Of a DNA stretch of 64,000 bases, positions 1-11,939 are shown one piece after another. The position numbers were made by a program, and so were the translations under genes. The DNA is from Pleurodeles waltl (Eukaryota; Chordata; Amphibia; Caudata; Salamandridae). Under the pieces are notes generated by a model that was given only the letters and a program-made list of their open reading frames with translations, had not been told where the DNA came from and searched no databases. How positions within the stretch are numbered: the stretch's first letter is position 1; each line of letters begins with the position of its first letter. The DNA is taken from assembly GCF_031143425.1 (NCBI RefSeq), contig NC_090445.1, forward strand, positions 1,577,812,049-1,577,876,048, in the 5' to 3' direction.

Positions 1-1
1 A

Positions 2-1330
2 TGTCTAGCAGTAGTAGCTGCACATATCAGAAGGCAGCAAATACATGTGTTCCCGTACCTAGACGATTGGTTAATCAAAACCAACACGCAAATACTGTGT
101 TCACAACACACAAATTATGTCATAGAAACCCTACACAAACTAGGTTTCTCAATCAATTACTCAAAGTCACACCTTCTGCCGTGTCAAACACAAGAATACC
201 TAGGAGCAACAATCAACACAGTAAAAGGAATTGCCACTCCAAGTCCACAAAGAGTCCAAACATTCCACAATGTAATACAAGCCATGTATCCAAACCAAAA
301 GATACAGGTCAAATTAGTAATGAAACTCCTAGGCATGATGTCCTCATGCATAGCCATTGTCCCAAACGCAAGGTTGCATATGCGGCCCTTACAACAGTGC
401 CTAGCATCACAGTGGTCACAGGCACAGGGTCAACTTCTAGATCTGGTGTTAATAGACCGCCAAACATACATTTTGCTTCAATGGTGGAACAGTATAAATT
501 TAAACCAAGGGCGGCCTTTTCAAGACCCAGTGCCACAATACGTAATAACGACAGATGCATCCATGACAGGGTGGGGAGCACACCTCAATCAGCACAGCAT
601 CCAAGGACAATGGGACATTCAGCAAAGACAGTTTCATATAAACCACTTAGAACTGTTAGCTGTGTTTCTAGCGCTCAAAGCATTTCAACCCATAATAACC
701 CACAAATACACTCTTGTCAAAACAGACAACATGACAACAATGTATTACCTAAACAAACAGGGAGGAACACACTCGACACAGTTGTGTCTCCTAACACAAA
801 AAATATGGCATTGGGCGATTCACAACCACATTCGCCTAATAGCACAATTTATTCCAGGGATTCAGAATAAGTTAGCAGACAATCTCTCTCGGGATCACCA
901 ACAGATCCATGAATGGGAAATTCAACCCCAAATACTGAACACTTACTTCAGAATGTGGGGAACGCCACAAATAGATCTATTTGCAACAAAAGAAAACTCA
1001 AAATGCCAAAACTTCGCATCCAGGTACCCACAACATCAGTCTCAGGGCAATGCACTATGGATGAACTGGTCAGGGATATTTGCGTACACTTTTCCCCCTC
1101 TCCCACTTCTTCCATATCTAGTAAACAAGTTGAGTCAAAACAAACTCAAACTCATACTAATAGCACCAACATGGGCAAGGCAACCTTGGTACACAACACT
1201 ACTAGACCTATCAGTAGTACCTCATGTCAAACTGCCAAACAGACCAGATCTGTTAACACAACACAAACAACAGATCAGACATCCAAATCCAGCATCGCTG
1301 AATCTAGCAATGTGGCTCCTGAAATCCTAG
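2..1330 (+). CDS. DIRS reverse transcriptase-RNase H, 5'-partial
   Basis: This frame is open from base 2 to a stop at 1330, about 442 codons, and its N-terminal part lies before the window. It encodes the palm end and thumb of a reverse transcriptase, with the catalytic box FPYLDD about 20 codons in. RNase H follows, with the first catalytic Asp in TTDASMTGWGAH near 552-590 and a second acidic position in NHLELLA. The product would copy element RNA to cDNA and remove the RNA strand. No stop or frameshift interrupts the visible part. The C-terminal third overlaps the recombinase frame, as is normal for DIRS. The upstream ATG at 47 is not a real start, because homology begins earlier. The family is clear; activity is not testable here. 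Confidence 0.85.
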   Translation, partial: CLAVVAAHIRRQQIHVFPYLDDWLIKTNTQILCSQHTNYVIETLHKLGFSINYSKSHLLPCQTQEYLGATINTVKGIATPSPQRVQTFHNVIQAMYPNQKIQVKLVMKLLGMMSSCIAIVPNARLHMRPLQQCLASQWSQAQGQLLDLVLIDRQTYILLQWWNSINLNQGRPFQDPVPQYVITTDASMTGWGAHLNQHSIQGQWDIQQRQFHINHLELLAVFLALKAFQPIITHKYTLVKTDNMTTMYYLNKQGGTHSTQLCLLTQKIWHWAIHNHIRLIAQFIPGIQNKLADNLSRDHQQIHEWEIQPQILNTYFRMWGTPQIDLFATKENSKCQNFASRYPQHQSQGNALWMNWSGIFAYTFPPLPLLPYLVNKLSQNKLKLILIAPTWARQPWYTTLLDLSVVPHVKLPNRPDLLTQHKQQIRHPNPASLNLAMWLLKS

Positions 1331-2178
1331 AATTCGGGCACTTAGACCTCACACAGGAATGTATGGAGGTCATAAAACAAGCTAGAAAACCTACCACTAG
1401 ACACTGCTATGCAAATAAGTGGAAAAGATTTGTTTATTACTGCCATAATAATCAAATTCAACCTTTACACGCATCTGCAAAAGAAATAGTAGGATACTTA
1501 CTACATTTGCAAAAATCTAACCTAGCTTTCTCTTCCATTAAAATACATCTTATGGCAATTTCTGCTTACCTACAAATTACGCACTCAATTTCATTGTTTA
1601 GGATACCAGTCATAAAGGCGTTTATGGAAGGCCTAAAGAGAATTATACCACCAAGAACACCACCAGTTCCTTCATGGAACCTCAACATTGTCTTAACACG
1701 ACTCATGGGTCCACCTTTTGAGCCCATGCACTCTTGTGAAATGCAATACTTAACGTGGAAAGTAGCATTTTTAATTGCCATCACATCTCTAAGAAGAGTG
1801 AGTGAAATTCAAGCATTTACCATTCAAGAACCATTTATTCAAATACACCAGAATAAAGTTGTTCTACGGACCAATCCTAAATTTTTACCAAAAGTAATCT
1901 CACCGTTCCACTTGAATCAAACGGTAGAATTACCAGTGTTCTTCCCACAGCCAGATTCTGTAGCTGAAAGAGCACTACATACATTAGACATCAAAAGAGC
2001 ACTAATGTACTACATTGACAGAACAAAACTAATTCGAAAGACAAAACAACTATTTATCGCCTTTCAAAAACCTCATACAGGAAATCCAATTTCAAAACAA
2101 GGCATTGCTAGATGGATAGTTAAGTGCATTCAAACCTGCTATCTTAAAGCTAAAAGAGAACTGCCTATTACAAACTAA
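913..2178 (+). pseudogene. DIRS tyrosine recombinase, C-terminally truncated
   Basis: The frame is open over 421 codons, but the recognisable recombinase starts near codon 139 (about 1327). An N-terminal SAM-like core-binding region (LEFGHLDLTQE, then KPTTRHCYANKWKRF) is followed by the catalytic domain. Its first Arg is in TSLRRVSEI near 1785-1810, and the GIARWIVK helix lies near 2100-2125. These enzymes insert the circular cDNA. The frame stops at 2178 just after the segment that normally precedes the His-x-x-Arg and nucleophilic Tyr motifs. I cannot find those motifs in any forward frame before the terminal repeats, so the catalytic C-terminus appears deleted. The first 130 codons lie opposite the RT-RNase H frame and may not all be translated. 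Confidence 0.75.
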
Positions 2179-2245
2179 CTACTTCAACTCCTACAGGCTG
2201 AACCACCGCTTTTGGGGAGATAACTGCTTACTAGTCTATGCACAG

Positions 2246-2709
2246 CATGTGTATCTGCAGCTACACATGCCATCGAACGGAAAATGTCACTTACCCAGTG
2301 TACATCTGTTAGTGGCATTAGTCGCTGCAGATTCACATGTGCCCACCTTCCTCCCCGGGAGCCTGTAGCCGTTTAGAAGTAGATCTTAAACATTTGTACA
2401 TTTGTAAATATATTACTTGAAACTTCATTATGTACATACGCATTCACTCCATTGCATGGGCACTATTACTAGCATACACAACTCCTACCTCACCCTCTGC
2501 GGGGAAAACCATCTAAGATGGAGTCGACGCCCATGCGCAATGGAGTCGAAATGGGAGGAGTCCCTCGGTCTCGTGACTCGAAAAGACTTCTTCGAAGAAA
2601 AACAACTTGTAACACTCCGAGCCCAACACCAGATGGCGGGATGTGCACAGCATGTGAATCTGCAGCGACTAATGCCACGAACAGATGTACACTGGGTAAG
2701 TGACATTTT
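2246..2709. repeat. DIRS internal complementary region and right terminal repeat
   Basis: Bases 2281-2340 and 2647-2709 are inverted copies of one another. They share, for example, a stretch ending in CAGTGTACATCTGTT on one arm and AACAGATGTACACTG on the other. A perfect 8-bp-arm palindrome, CATGTGTA...TACACATG, sits at 2246-2269. DIRS elements use such complementary segments to template circular cDNA. The region between the arms carries no gene. Confidence 0.8.
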
Positions 2710-2713
2710 CCTT

Positions 2714-4127
2714 ACTCATCTTTCTGATATTTACGTTTTTTATGTACTGAGCTGGTTGGTGTTGGTTTACGGTAAAGCACTTAATCATTTTTTTGTCCTT
2801 AACTTGGTAAGTTACATTCTTATCCTTGAATCAATGTTCACATTTTGGACGCTAGATTGCATTTTGGACCATAGATTACATTTTTTGCCCTTATTTCCCT
2901 TCGTACGCTTGCAGGGACATACATGAGGTACATAGTACCCTCCTCCTCTATTCGATTTTTGGTAAGCCACTTTCATTACTTATCACAAAATATTGGTTAA
3001 TCTGTGTACTCTTGCCTCACAAAAATGTTTACTTTTTTTCTATTCACGCGGCGCTACACCCATTGGATCTTCTCTCATGCCCTGATGAATACTCCCCCAA
3101 AATAATTTAAATGTGGGTTGAAATGAAATACAAATGTTTTGGGCTGTTTTTTCATCCAAATAATAATTTCCCAGGAAGATGTTTTGACTTCCTGATTTTT
3201 TCAGGTCTTTCAATTGTTCCAGCCAAAATCGACAATTGAAACAGCTCTATTGTCCTCTGTTTTCTTATTCACCTGCAAGGTTGTCGAGCACCACACCATC
3301 ACCTTTATTTATCACCGTAGTCCCTTTGTTGTACACCTGTAACATGAGCCTGTTTATTTGAATGGATTAAACAGCGATGCAACGTGCTGCATACGTGTGT
3401 ACGTTGTTACCCTTAATTTGTACGAATCTTTACATAGATGGTCATCATTTAGTTAGCATGCTTGAATTGTCCTACAAGAGAATTATCCAAAGTGTACTCC
3501 GAAGGAACCAGTGTTGGTTGCTGTGATTGATCTTGAAAGCAGCAGCACAGTCAGGCATACAGTCACTCAAACATACTGTGTCACCATTGAAACAAAACAA
3601 GAAGATGTAGGCCAACGAGTTCCAAGAAATGTATGTGCAACTGCTCAACCTACATACACCTCCCTGAGAGAAGTTTTACTCTGAGGTCGATGCACAGCAT
3701 TTGAATTTATTACAGACCCATGCTACAAATCAAACACTTTATTAATCTGCAAATATTGTTTTGTGTCGTAAGCATGGTAGAGTGGCAAACAGTGATAACA
3801 CAACAGCTATGATTATTGTACAACACTACTGCATAGTTTGTCAGGTAAATACACTTTCTGATTGTGGCAAGTATAGTGTGGGACATTGTTTGGGCTTGGT
3901 CCATGGCAAAGTGAGACATTCAAGATCCCAGCGTTGGCCTCCGCATTTAAAACTTTACAGTAAAACAGTGTATACTTCGAACCCAACTTCTAGATGGTAG
4001 ATCTATGTACAGCTTAAGAAAATAAAATGGACTCAGGCTTCAAAATTGGCATAACAGGTAAATTATTTCTACAATGTCTTTATCCTCGTAAATTCAATTT
4101 CTTTAATCCAGTTACTTTTTTTCCACA
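2714..4127. other. No recognisable feature
   Basis: This is AT-rich sequence between the DIRS end and an L1 remnant. The open frames (up to 79 codons) have no recognisable domain and look random. I see no repeat structure beyond short T-runs. Confidence 0.6.
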
Positions 4128-5900
4128 GGAGCTGGTCTCAGTGGATATCGCAAAAGCATTTAATATGCTTGGCTGGACATATTTGCTACAGTTCCTGTGA
4201 CGCATGGGTTTTTGACCACATTTTTGTGGTTAGATGTTGCTCCTTTACAGTGCACCTCTGGCAAGGATTAGAAGAGGTGGGGTAATCTCAGCAGGCTGGG
4301 TGGTGGAATGGGGTACCCAGCAGGGGCACCCCTGTCCTCTCTGTTGTTCGCCCTGGCAATGGAACCCTTTGCGGTTAAAGTTCGAAGCGACATAGGTGAC
4401 TTTGGTATTAAGAAAGGAGATAGCATACATCTGATATTGTTGTATGCACATGATGTTCCTTTCTAAGTGATGAGACCCACAGATACTGTGCCACTGTTAC
4501 AGAATTGGATGACTTTGGAGCCATAACCGGTTTGCAGGTTACCGGGCGAAAGACGCTGTTGTTCCCGTTGGGTGCGTTGCATGCCTTGCCTGGGCTGACT
4601 TGCCTAACCTTGGCGTGAGTTTCGATATTTGGGAATTATGGTGGCACATACTGCAGAAGGACAATAATCCTATAACACAGACAGGATGCTAGAGGGTCTG
4701 ACGGTCCACTGCTTTCTGGAATACGTTGCCTCGTTCAGTGGTGGGATAATCACTAATGTGAAGATAGTTCTTCTCCCCCGATGCCTCTATCTAGTCAGAA
4801 CTCGTTGCACATGCTCCCAGAGAAACATTTAGGGCACTGGATAGCCTGCAGATATCCTTAATGTGGGCAGGTAAGAGAAGCATGTGGCACTCATCACCCT
4901 CAAAATGTATATGGAAGAGGGGGACATGGGATTACCTGATATCGAGTTGTAATATAAGCAACCAAACTGCAACACGAAGCTCAGTGGGTGATGACAAAAG
5001 ACAACTGGGAGAAGAAACAACTGCAAGGCACCTGCAAGAATACACCCTTAGTGGAGTTGCGTATGAGGGGAATGAGGGTTCTAGGATACTTCCCTTATCC
5101 AGGGCAACAAACTGCAGACTTTTGGGAGAAGGTTATAAATAAAATTATTAAATGACCCCCTTTTGCAAGGAAGGGATGGGCATGTGGACACCCGTGCCAT
5201 TTAAACGCATCAGTGAGAAAAAGTCAGCTGCAAGCTGGATGGAGGGTGGATGTGGAACACTGGGAGACCAGTAACAGGGAGACCCTTTCATTAAATTTGC
5301 GGAAGCATGCAAGGAATTCTCAGTGGGGACTAGTGCGTTTCTACAGTATGCTAAAATTGCACATACAGAAAGGGAAATATGGACTGCTTACCTGACACCC
5401 CCCAGTAGGCTGACATGCTTCAGATGATGATGACTCGACACTTGATGTCCATGCTCTATAAAACACCCAAAAAAGATATGATTAGAGTGAGCCTTAAAGC
5501 CAAACAGGCAATAAAGACTGGATGGCAACATGTGAATTGATTTTTTTTTTAAAACAAGAAAAAAAGGTATCTTTCAATGCCAGGTTCAAATAGGTACACT
5601 TTAATTATATTCATAGAATTTATCAATCGAACTGAAAAAAATGTATGAGGGGAGGCCTGCGGCCTGCCGGAGATGCTGAGTGGATAGGGCCTCCTTTCTG
5701 CACATGGCCTGGTTTTGTCCAACGGTACATGCTTTTTGGGCAACAGTGATGATGAGACTGGGGGTGGTGACTTGAATTGAATTTGAAGACGCCCCAAGAC
5801 ATTGCTTCCTGGGCTTAGTTAAGAAACCCCGGTGGGCTAAAATGTGATGGAAGTTCCCTCAGCTTGCGCTGGTAATTGCTAAAGGCGAGTAGCCACGTGG
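4128..5900 (+). pseudogene. L1-type LINE ORF2 remnant (RT to C-terminus)
   Basis: Fragments in all three forward frames follow the order of an L1 ORF2. RT motif A, SVDIAKAFN, is at about 4140. A GxxQGxPLSSLLFALAMEP-like block is near 4315-4370. The catalytic box, which should read YADD, is altered to LLYAHD near 4440. A WAGKR-type block near 4865-4880 is followed by a GTWDYLISS-like segment at about 4920-4945. A late block (PFIKFAEACKEF) is near 5285-5320, and a Cys/His/Trp-rich tail near 5640-5750. Stops and frame changes are frequent and the endonuclease is missing, so this is an old 5'-truncated copy. The clade within L1 cannot be set by eye. Confidence 0.65.
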
Positions 5901-7936
5901 GATTTGGGGAAGACCCTCACCTCGATACCATTGAGGAGAAGGGATGCAATTGAATTGACACTGGTAGAGGAGACCCACCTCAGACAGACAAGACGTGTTG
6001 ATAAAATGATAGAAGACTTAGAATCCTAGGTGGCGACATTGGAAGAATTTCAAAAAGGAGACCGGGGCACGCAACACCAGGATACACAGTCACAAAATTG
6101 TGACACATTAGCACACAACACACAGTTGCAGCAACAGGGGATGGCTGAACGTATATGTTAGAATCTGCTTTACTGGAAGAGTAGCTATGAGGCAGGGGGA
6201 GATGAGGTGTTGGCGGGCTGTGAGAATTATCTGCTAATTCCACGAGTACTGGAAAAGGATTGGTTATTTAACAGTGGGGGGTCATGGCACTTCTACAGCG
6301 ACGAGGGTTGGACTACAATGAAAGTGAATACTGGACTGTTGTTGACTTTGAATGCCGGCTTTTTGTTGAATATCAGTGAAAATAATAAAATATATATTTA
6401 AAAAATACTATTTTCCACCATTTTTCACCTCTAGGTTTTGTTTATTTTGACCTACATTTAGGTCTCAGTATTTTGGTGTCTTCCACACCTGGTCTCCCTA
6501 TTTAATTGTGTGTTCACCTCAAAGTATTGTCTTCTACCTCCAGTTCTTGGCGTTTAATTGTTTTCCACCTTTACATAATCAAATTCCATTGCCTCCCTCC
6601 TAATCTTAAATTCTCTTCTTGCTAAGTCTCCATATTTCAGTATTTTCCTCCAGGCTCAGTTTTTTGTTGTCTCTCTCACTAGATCTCAGTCTTTCAGTAC
6701 TTTCTGTTGTTAGGTCTTGCAACTTCATCAGCTCACCTTTTTCTTATGGACCCATTGTTTTTTAATTTTCTTAGCCATGTCTCAGAATTTCAGCACATTT
6801 TGAGGTCTGGTCAGGCAACAGATTAACTGTTTCACTAGTCTGATGTAATTAAAAAACGAAATCATAAAAAATATACACGCATAGAGGGGCTCTGTGTCAT
6901 CGCTCTCTATCCAGTGGTTTTGATTCAGCCCACCACAGTAATATAATGTGGTTCAGTGGGTCAACCAACATCAGCCATTGGCTCTTTTGCACTTTGAGAG
7001 AAAGCATTTTGGCTAAACACGTGCACCTTTGCCAAAAAAGAATCTGTGCCAGTGCTGATGGGCCTATAATTCACTTTGCCAACCTTTTTTTAAAATGTAT
7101 TTTATTTTTTAGCATCCTTTTTAATGTTGTTATTTTTTTCTTGTGTTATACATTAAAAGTAAAACAAAAAGGGTTCTAAACATGTTCTAGTACACCTGTC
7201 TGATATTAAACACTCATACTGTTCTATTAAAATGATATGCAATGATTTTATTTATTGTTTACAAGCATATGGCCCTGTTTTGGTGACATCTTTTCTTTTT
7301 TTCATCTTTTTATTTTTGTGACATATGTTTGCAGCAGTAAACATAATCTAACCGGTGCACCAGTTTCCAAAGGTAGAGATAGTGGCTTTTTCCAATTCTT
7401 TTTTTCCCTGGATATCTACATTTCACATTCTTTGCATCCAAGAACCTAATTTTGAGTATTGTGGAATTCCATATGGAGATTCCCAGTGGATGGAATTACC
7501 GTTACGGGACAGTATTTCTGCATAGAATTCCACCTATTATGATTAAGACTCTCTGTTTTCCGTTTTTTCTGATTTTTACAGATAAACATAGAGAGAAACC
7601 CATTTATTTTCCAGTCTGCTTTTATTTTTAAATGTGAAGGAAATTGGGTTGTTTTTTAGTGATTTTAAATGACTGTCAGTCCATTAGCTGCATGGATCGA
7701 CAAGTAAAGGGGATACAAAAATAGAGGAATAAAAGTAATGGGGTTCTTACAACAGCAGATATGTTACTGGCTGAAACGTAAATATCCATGTGTAAGTATA
7801 AGTGTATCGATTTATCATCTGTGGGTGGTCATGTCATTGAAACCTGTTAGGCGTCAATTAAGAGCATACATTTATCGATTAAATAAACTTGGAAATATAC
7901 TAGTTTCAGTATAATTTTTTCACAAAACCCCAAATA
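5901..7936. other. No gene; AT-rich and pyrimidine-rich sequence
   Basis: Bases 5901-6390 may still include the 3' end of the L1 remnant, but nothing specific can be matched. Bases 6410-6720 contain loosely repeated TCAGTATTTT and TCTTCCACC phrases in pyrimidine-rich DNA. Open frames are at most about 87 codons and look random. The rest shows no recognised feature. Confidence 0.5.
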
Positions 7937-8223
7937 AATGTGGATAAATACAGATAAAATTAGCAAAAAATAAATATGGATAAATACAGATGAACATGTC
8001 AAAAAATAAACACCATGAAACCGGGAGACCTACTTATGAGTTAGATGCCTTGGGATGGGAATAACTATGTGGGCATGGAAGTACCATGCACAGTTCTGCA
8101 CATTGTTCCCTATTCCGAGGAGTTTCAATGCTCCCATGTTCCACCTACTATTAGCGGGGGTGTCCTTGTAGAGTGGGCATGTAGCGAGGCAGTTGAGAAG
8201 GGGATGGCCAGAGAAAAATAATT
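7937..8223 (+). repeat. Left arm of a 288-bp inverted duplication
   Basis: These 287 bases match the reverse complement of 12664-12952 with only about 20 differences by eye. Examples of matching runs are GTTAGATGCCTTGGGAT and CCTATTCCGAGGAGTTTCAA. Homology stops abruptly on both sides of both arms. I see no matching short direct repeat outside the arms. It may be the same dispersed repeat inserted twice, or an inverted duplication. Confidence 0.85.
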
Positions 8224-8638
8224 TGGGCAAGGAAGAAGCTCTGCATGTTCCCACCCTTGCCAAGGAAAAACTTTGCTAGGTATTTGTGGATGAGGCTTGG
8301 CTCTTGTTGTAGCCAAAGCCTCATGAACATTTACTGGGTAGTATTACTGACTGGTAAAATCAGGGTTTAGTGGGCCAGCACCTAGAAAAAACAGGTGGAG
8401 GAACACCAGGCCATTTGTGATCAGATAGCCATGGAATTCCCTGCTGAAATTTCCTCTCCCTGTCTCGTAATCATTGTCTTGGTCTCACTTTATCAGTTAG
8501 GGTTGCCACCTAACTAGTACTTAACTAACAACGTTTTTTTTTGTTCAAGCCTGGTTAAATAGTTGGTATACCTGCAAAATACAATATATTTCTCTTTTAA
8601 ACAATAAAACTAAAACCATAATTACAAGAAGAACTCAC
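8224..8638. other. No gene; small imperfect hairpin
   Basis: The only structure seen is a short stem, GAGGCTTGGCT with AGCCAAAGCCTC, near 8291-8322. No coding signal is present. Confidence 0.4.
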
Positions 8639-8641
8639 TAA

Positions 8642-8803
8642 GAGCCTGATTTAGATCTCGGTGGAGTGGTTATTGTGTTGTAACTGTAATGCATATACCA
8701 TCCACCGACATCTAAATACCATTGTTTTCTATGGTATTTAGATTTCGGATATCTGTTATCGTTGCGACGGCGTAACTGCTCTGCCGAGATCTAAATCAGG
8801 CCC
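8642..8803. mobile_element. Short PIF/Harbinger-like MITE
   Basis: This 162-bp element has inverted ends of about 20 bp (GAGCCTGATTTAGATCTCGG and its complement ending CAGGCCC). It is flanked on both sides by TAA (8639-8641 and 8804-8806). A 3-bp TWA duplication and a GGGCC-type terminus fit non-autonomous PIF/Harbinger elements. It has no coding capacity. The intact transposase at 17274-18417 is a possible but unproven driver, since the terminal sequences differ beyond the first bases. Confidence 0.75.
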
Positions 8804-8806
8804 TAA

Positions 8807-9449
8807 GTATTTTAGAGCAGTCTTAACTATTCCTGTTTATTATAGCAAACAAAGGCAGATTTGCAAAAGAATAAAAGGAATTTTTAAACAAATTGTTGTT
8901 CAAGTTCCAGCTCCAGGCCTTTCCAAGTTTGTGCAACATGAACAGATAACCAAACGTTTTTGATGAGAAAGGTGGTAGGCCTTGTTTCAGCTCATTCCCC
9001 CTTATGATTTTCGTTTCATTTCTCCCCTTCGATGTTTCAACAATTATTAAGCCTGGTTTGACTGCTAAACTGTTTTTTACCCTATTGTTCTGAAATCTTT
9101 CCAATATACAGAGTGGGCTCTGACTCCTCAAAGAGGAGTATTTCCCTCTCATCTAATGATATTGGCCGTTTGGTATATCATTTTGCACACTCTGAAGCGT
9201 GTGGTTTGCATAAGGGACTGTTGTACATTTTAATGTAGACCAAATCAAGGTGCTTCCTGTTCTTTATCTCAAGAAAAAATGTTTTAGGTTTTTTTTGCCA
9301 TTAAGACCGGATTTTATAAATATTTTCGCCAGGGCTAAACTTGCAAGTCCGACCCTATGGCATTGCCAATGCTTGTTTTTCTAGGTTTTGTTGGTCCCTG
9401 TCTTTCTTTTCTAGTCTTTGCTGTTGCACAGCTTTTCGGCCCAAAGTCT
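8807..9449. other. No gene; fragment of a dispersed repeat
   Basis: No coding feature is seen; the 109-codon minus frame at 8823-9152 has no recognisable domain. Bases 9352-9382 (GGCATTGCCAATGCTTG) match the core of the dispersed repeat described at 56464-56950, so a short fragment of that family is probably present. Confidence 0.35.
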
Positions 9450-9640
9450 CAGGGGCATATTTATCAGAGGTTTGTGTCACCTTTGCACCTTGGAATTTGG
9501 TGCATGCTCAACTCAGACCTCTAAGACAGATTTATGGAGCCACGCAACCCCACTTTGTGTGGCTCTGAGTGGCCTCATAAATCTGCAGTAGCGCAAAGCA
9601 GCACAAATCGCTGCATTGCGGTACTCTGCCCTGGATAGGC
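9450..9640 (+). repeat. MITE-like fragment with GGGGCATATTTAT end
   Basis: Bases 9450-9463 read AGGGGCATATTTAT, the same terminus as the MITE at 33440-33953. An internal hairpin follows near 9530-9585 (AGATTTATGGAGCCAC with GTGTGGCTCT...CATAAATCT). I cannot find the matching right end, so this copy is truncated or extends unrecognised to the right. Confidence 0.45.
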
Positions 9641-10235
9641 ATTCCGTGAGTGTAGCAGTGGGTGTTTCCACGCAACTCCCATGGATTTTGACACATTCAC
9701 GGATTTACCATGACTTGTAATCCTGGTAATGCACCAAAATCTTACACCTTCCCAGGTAACGCGTAACAAGTGGAAATTCCTTTATTTCTCCTCATTACTC
9801 CCTCTTTCTACGTGTGCTGCTTTTTGCAGCACACATAAAGTGATTTGCCTCCTGGAAATTTTTTGCAAAGGAAGGTGCCTCTTCAGCTTGGGTGGGTTGT
9901 TGCCAAATCAGTAGATATGTTTCTGTTGGCTTTAACTGTTTAGTGGTCAACATGAATGTAATGTGTCACCTCAGTTTATAGTAGAATGAACGCTATAACA
10001 GTGGGCTCTTACGTACACATCTGTTTGTAGTGTATCCAGAGGGTTCGCGTTTGGGGTCTTTTCAGACCAATGCGTAATATAAACCAACATATAAAATCAG
10101 CAGTGCAGCAAAGAGGCCTTAGCACAAGTGAGGAAAATGGGTCCTATCCTTAGGGTGCATTGAACCTCTTATACCTCTGGCCCGAGTGCCACTGTACCTG
10201 CTGAACTAATGAAAGCTACAACCTTGTACGTAATT
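9641..10235. other. No recognisable feature
   Basis: There are no coding domains. A short palindrome around GTGTGCTGCTTTTTGCAGCACACAT lies near 9808-9834. Nothing else is seen. Confidence 0.4.
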
Positions 10236-10720
10236 GACTAAAGAGTGCGTGGCAGGGGTGGCACTTTCGCTATGGCGGAGGAGCGTCGCCCCGCTGCTGA
10301 CAGTTGAAAAATGAAGGGATAAAAAAAGTATTTTATTATCCCTTTATTTTTCCACTTTCATAGGGCGGGGCAAGCCTTCTCCACGTCAACAAGTGGAGGA
10401 GGAGTAGTGGTGCACTTCTAAGTGCGCATGTCAGTTTGGCTGGTCATCCGAGGCCTGGCCAAACTGACATGCGCATTTAGAAAATCTCCACCCTTCTGTA
10501 TTGTACAGCAGGGTGGAGACCAGGCACAGGGTCCCACTCCCTCCCTGAGTGGCATTACTGCCCGCTCAGGCCAATCGCAGCACTTCTTTGATGGTGTGTT
10601 ACAGCATGAGAGAAGCGTCAGGATTGGCTGGGGAGAGAAGAAGATGGGAGCCACTGGAGCAGGTGTGGGGGATCACGGAGGGGCAGGTACATTTTTTTTT
10701 TTTTTTTTTTTTTTTTTTAA
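10236..10720 (+). repeat. Palindrome-rich non-autonomous repeat, copy 1
   Basis: A GC-rich segment contains a perfect stem of 17 bp (GCGCATGTCAGTTTGGC, 10424-10440, complement at 10458-10474) with a 17-base spacer. Further inverted pieces lie around 10570-10640, and a run of 27 T lies at 10692-10718. A related copy in the opposite arrangement is at 11940-12480. The class is unknown; the palindromes and lack of coding suggest a MITE-like element. Overlapping short frames are artefacts. Confidence 0.55.
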
Positions 10721-11939
10721 TCCCCCCTAGCACCACTTACTCTGTGTGCTGCCCCCTTACCCCCACATCTCTCACCCCTTCCTTGCAGCAGTAGCCCCTG
10801 CAGTAGTCCCATCGATGTAAGGCTAGAATGTATAGGAGACCCTGCAAGCTGTATTTCTTCTGCCTGCACGGTTACTAACACTCAAGAAATATAGGATTTA
10901 TATTTGTTCAGTTTTAGATAGCGCGAACTTGGATAAGGAGATTAGAGCTGCTTTACATGAGCATCAGATTACTTACCAAATGTCAAACATTTTTAGGCAC
11001 AGAAGATGCAGTGATTTGTCCAGAATCACAGGATGTTGAGTTGATGCCGGACTCCAACCTGGCTTCCCAGTTCAAAGTCGGCAGCTCTGGCCTTTCATTT
11101 GTTTGACACATTCCGGTAGGAATAAATATACCCCCACAAAATTAATTTACAAAAATCAGAGCCACTGGTATTATGCAACAGGTGAGGGTCAAATTATTCA
11201 GCAGGGCTGAAAAATTATGCCGCAAGAAAATACAAATGATGCTGTGTTATGCGGCACATTTTGTGGTAGTATTACTTCATTATTTTGTCTATTTTAAACT
11301 TGTTAACATTGTCAGGGCATTCGTGGTACCTCATTAGTACCACTGTGACACCCAGCATACGGAAAGGTGACCAATCAATCTTTGCAAAGAGCCTTGATCT
11401 GCACGGCAACATGTGTTGCTTTGTTTTTACTAAATTTTGAACCATTTGAGCTAGAAACAATGATTTGTGTTAATGTTAAAATCTGCAGATTATGCGGCAG
11501 ATGGTGAATTATGTGGCAAATGCAGCAAATCTGCATTTGAGGGAGAACCGCTGCTGGGGCACAATCCCATAATTTAAGTGGCCCGAGAATACTTTGAGAA
11601 CATGCAAAGTCCTAGGTGCCGTTTTATTTGCAGTGATTACGCAGATTTCATGCCACTTCTTAAAGGTGTGCATTGACAGCACCAATTTACACTGGTATTT
11701 CCTCACCCTCTACCCGTCACTGAAGTATAAAGTGTGACAGGCTAGAAATATGCAGTAGATATTTTCTGAAGAGATATCATTTTATTTTTCTTCTCGTTAT
11801 TCTGGGTTATTTTTTGTCACTCTTGCAATAATAAGACTTGTGAAATTTTACAGCATTTTAAATTTACACTTGGGAAAAGCTGATGTCTGTTGGCTGCGTG
11901 AGTCAGCAAACAGTATCTATCATTTGAAAGAGGCCAGAA
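10721..11939. other. No gene; possible L2/MIR-like tail and GGCA-rich repeats
   Basis: Bases 10990-11100 (GATTTGTCCAGAATCACAGG, then a CCTGGCTTCCCAG block) resemble the 3' part shared by L2 LINEs and MIR-type SINEs; this is a weak match by eye. Bases 11205-11530 contain scattered ATTATGCGGCA-like phrases (11211, 11244, 11490, 11508). No coding domain is recognisable. Confidence 0.35.

Larger units (their letters stand above)
1..2713 (+). mobile_element. DIRS-type tyrosine-recombinase retrotransposon, right part
   Basis: The left edge of the window cuts into this element. It shows the DIRS order: RT with a YLDD box, RNase H, an overlapping tyrosine recombinase in another frame, then a non-coding end. 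In that end, bases 2281-2340 are the reverse complement of 2647-2709, with few mismatches. This fits the internal complementary region and right terminal repeat that define DIRS elements. No target duplication is expected, because these elements integrate by recombinase. The left terminal repeat and gag lie outside the window, and the right limit is approximate. Confidence 0.85.

Noticed and set aside
1..870. 289-codon plus-strand open frame
   Set aside because: It is a shadow of the DIRS RT-RNase H frame, with low-information Ser/Thr/Asn/Gln composition.
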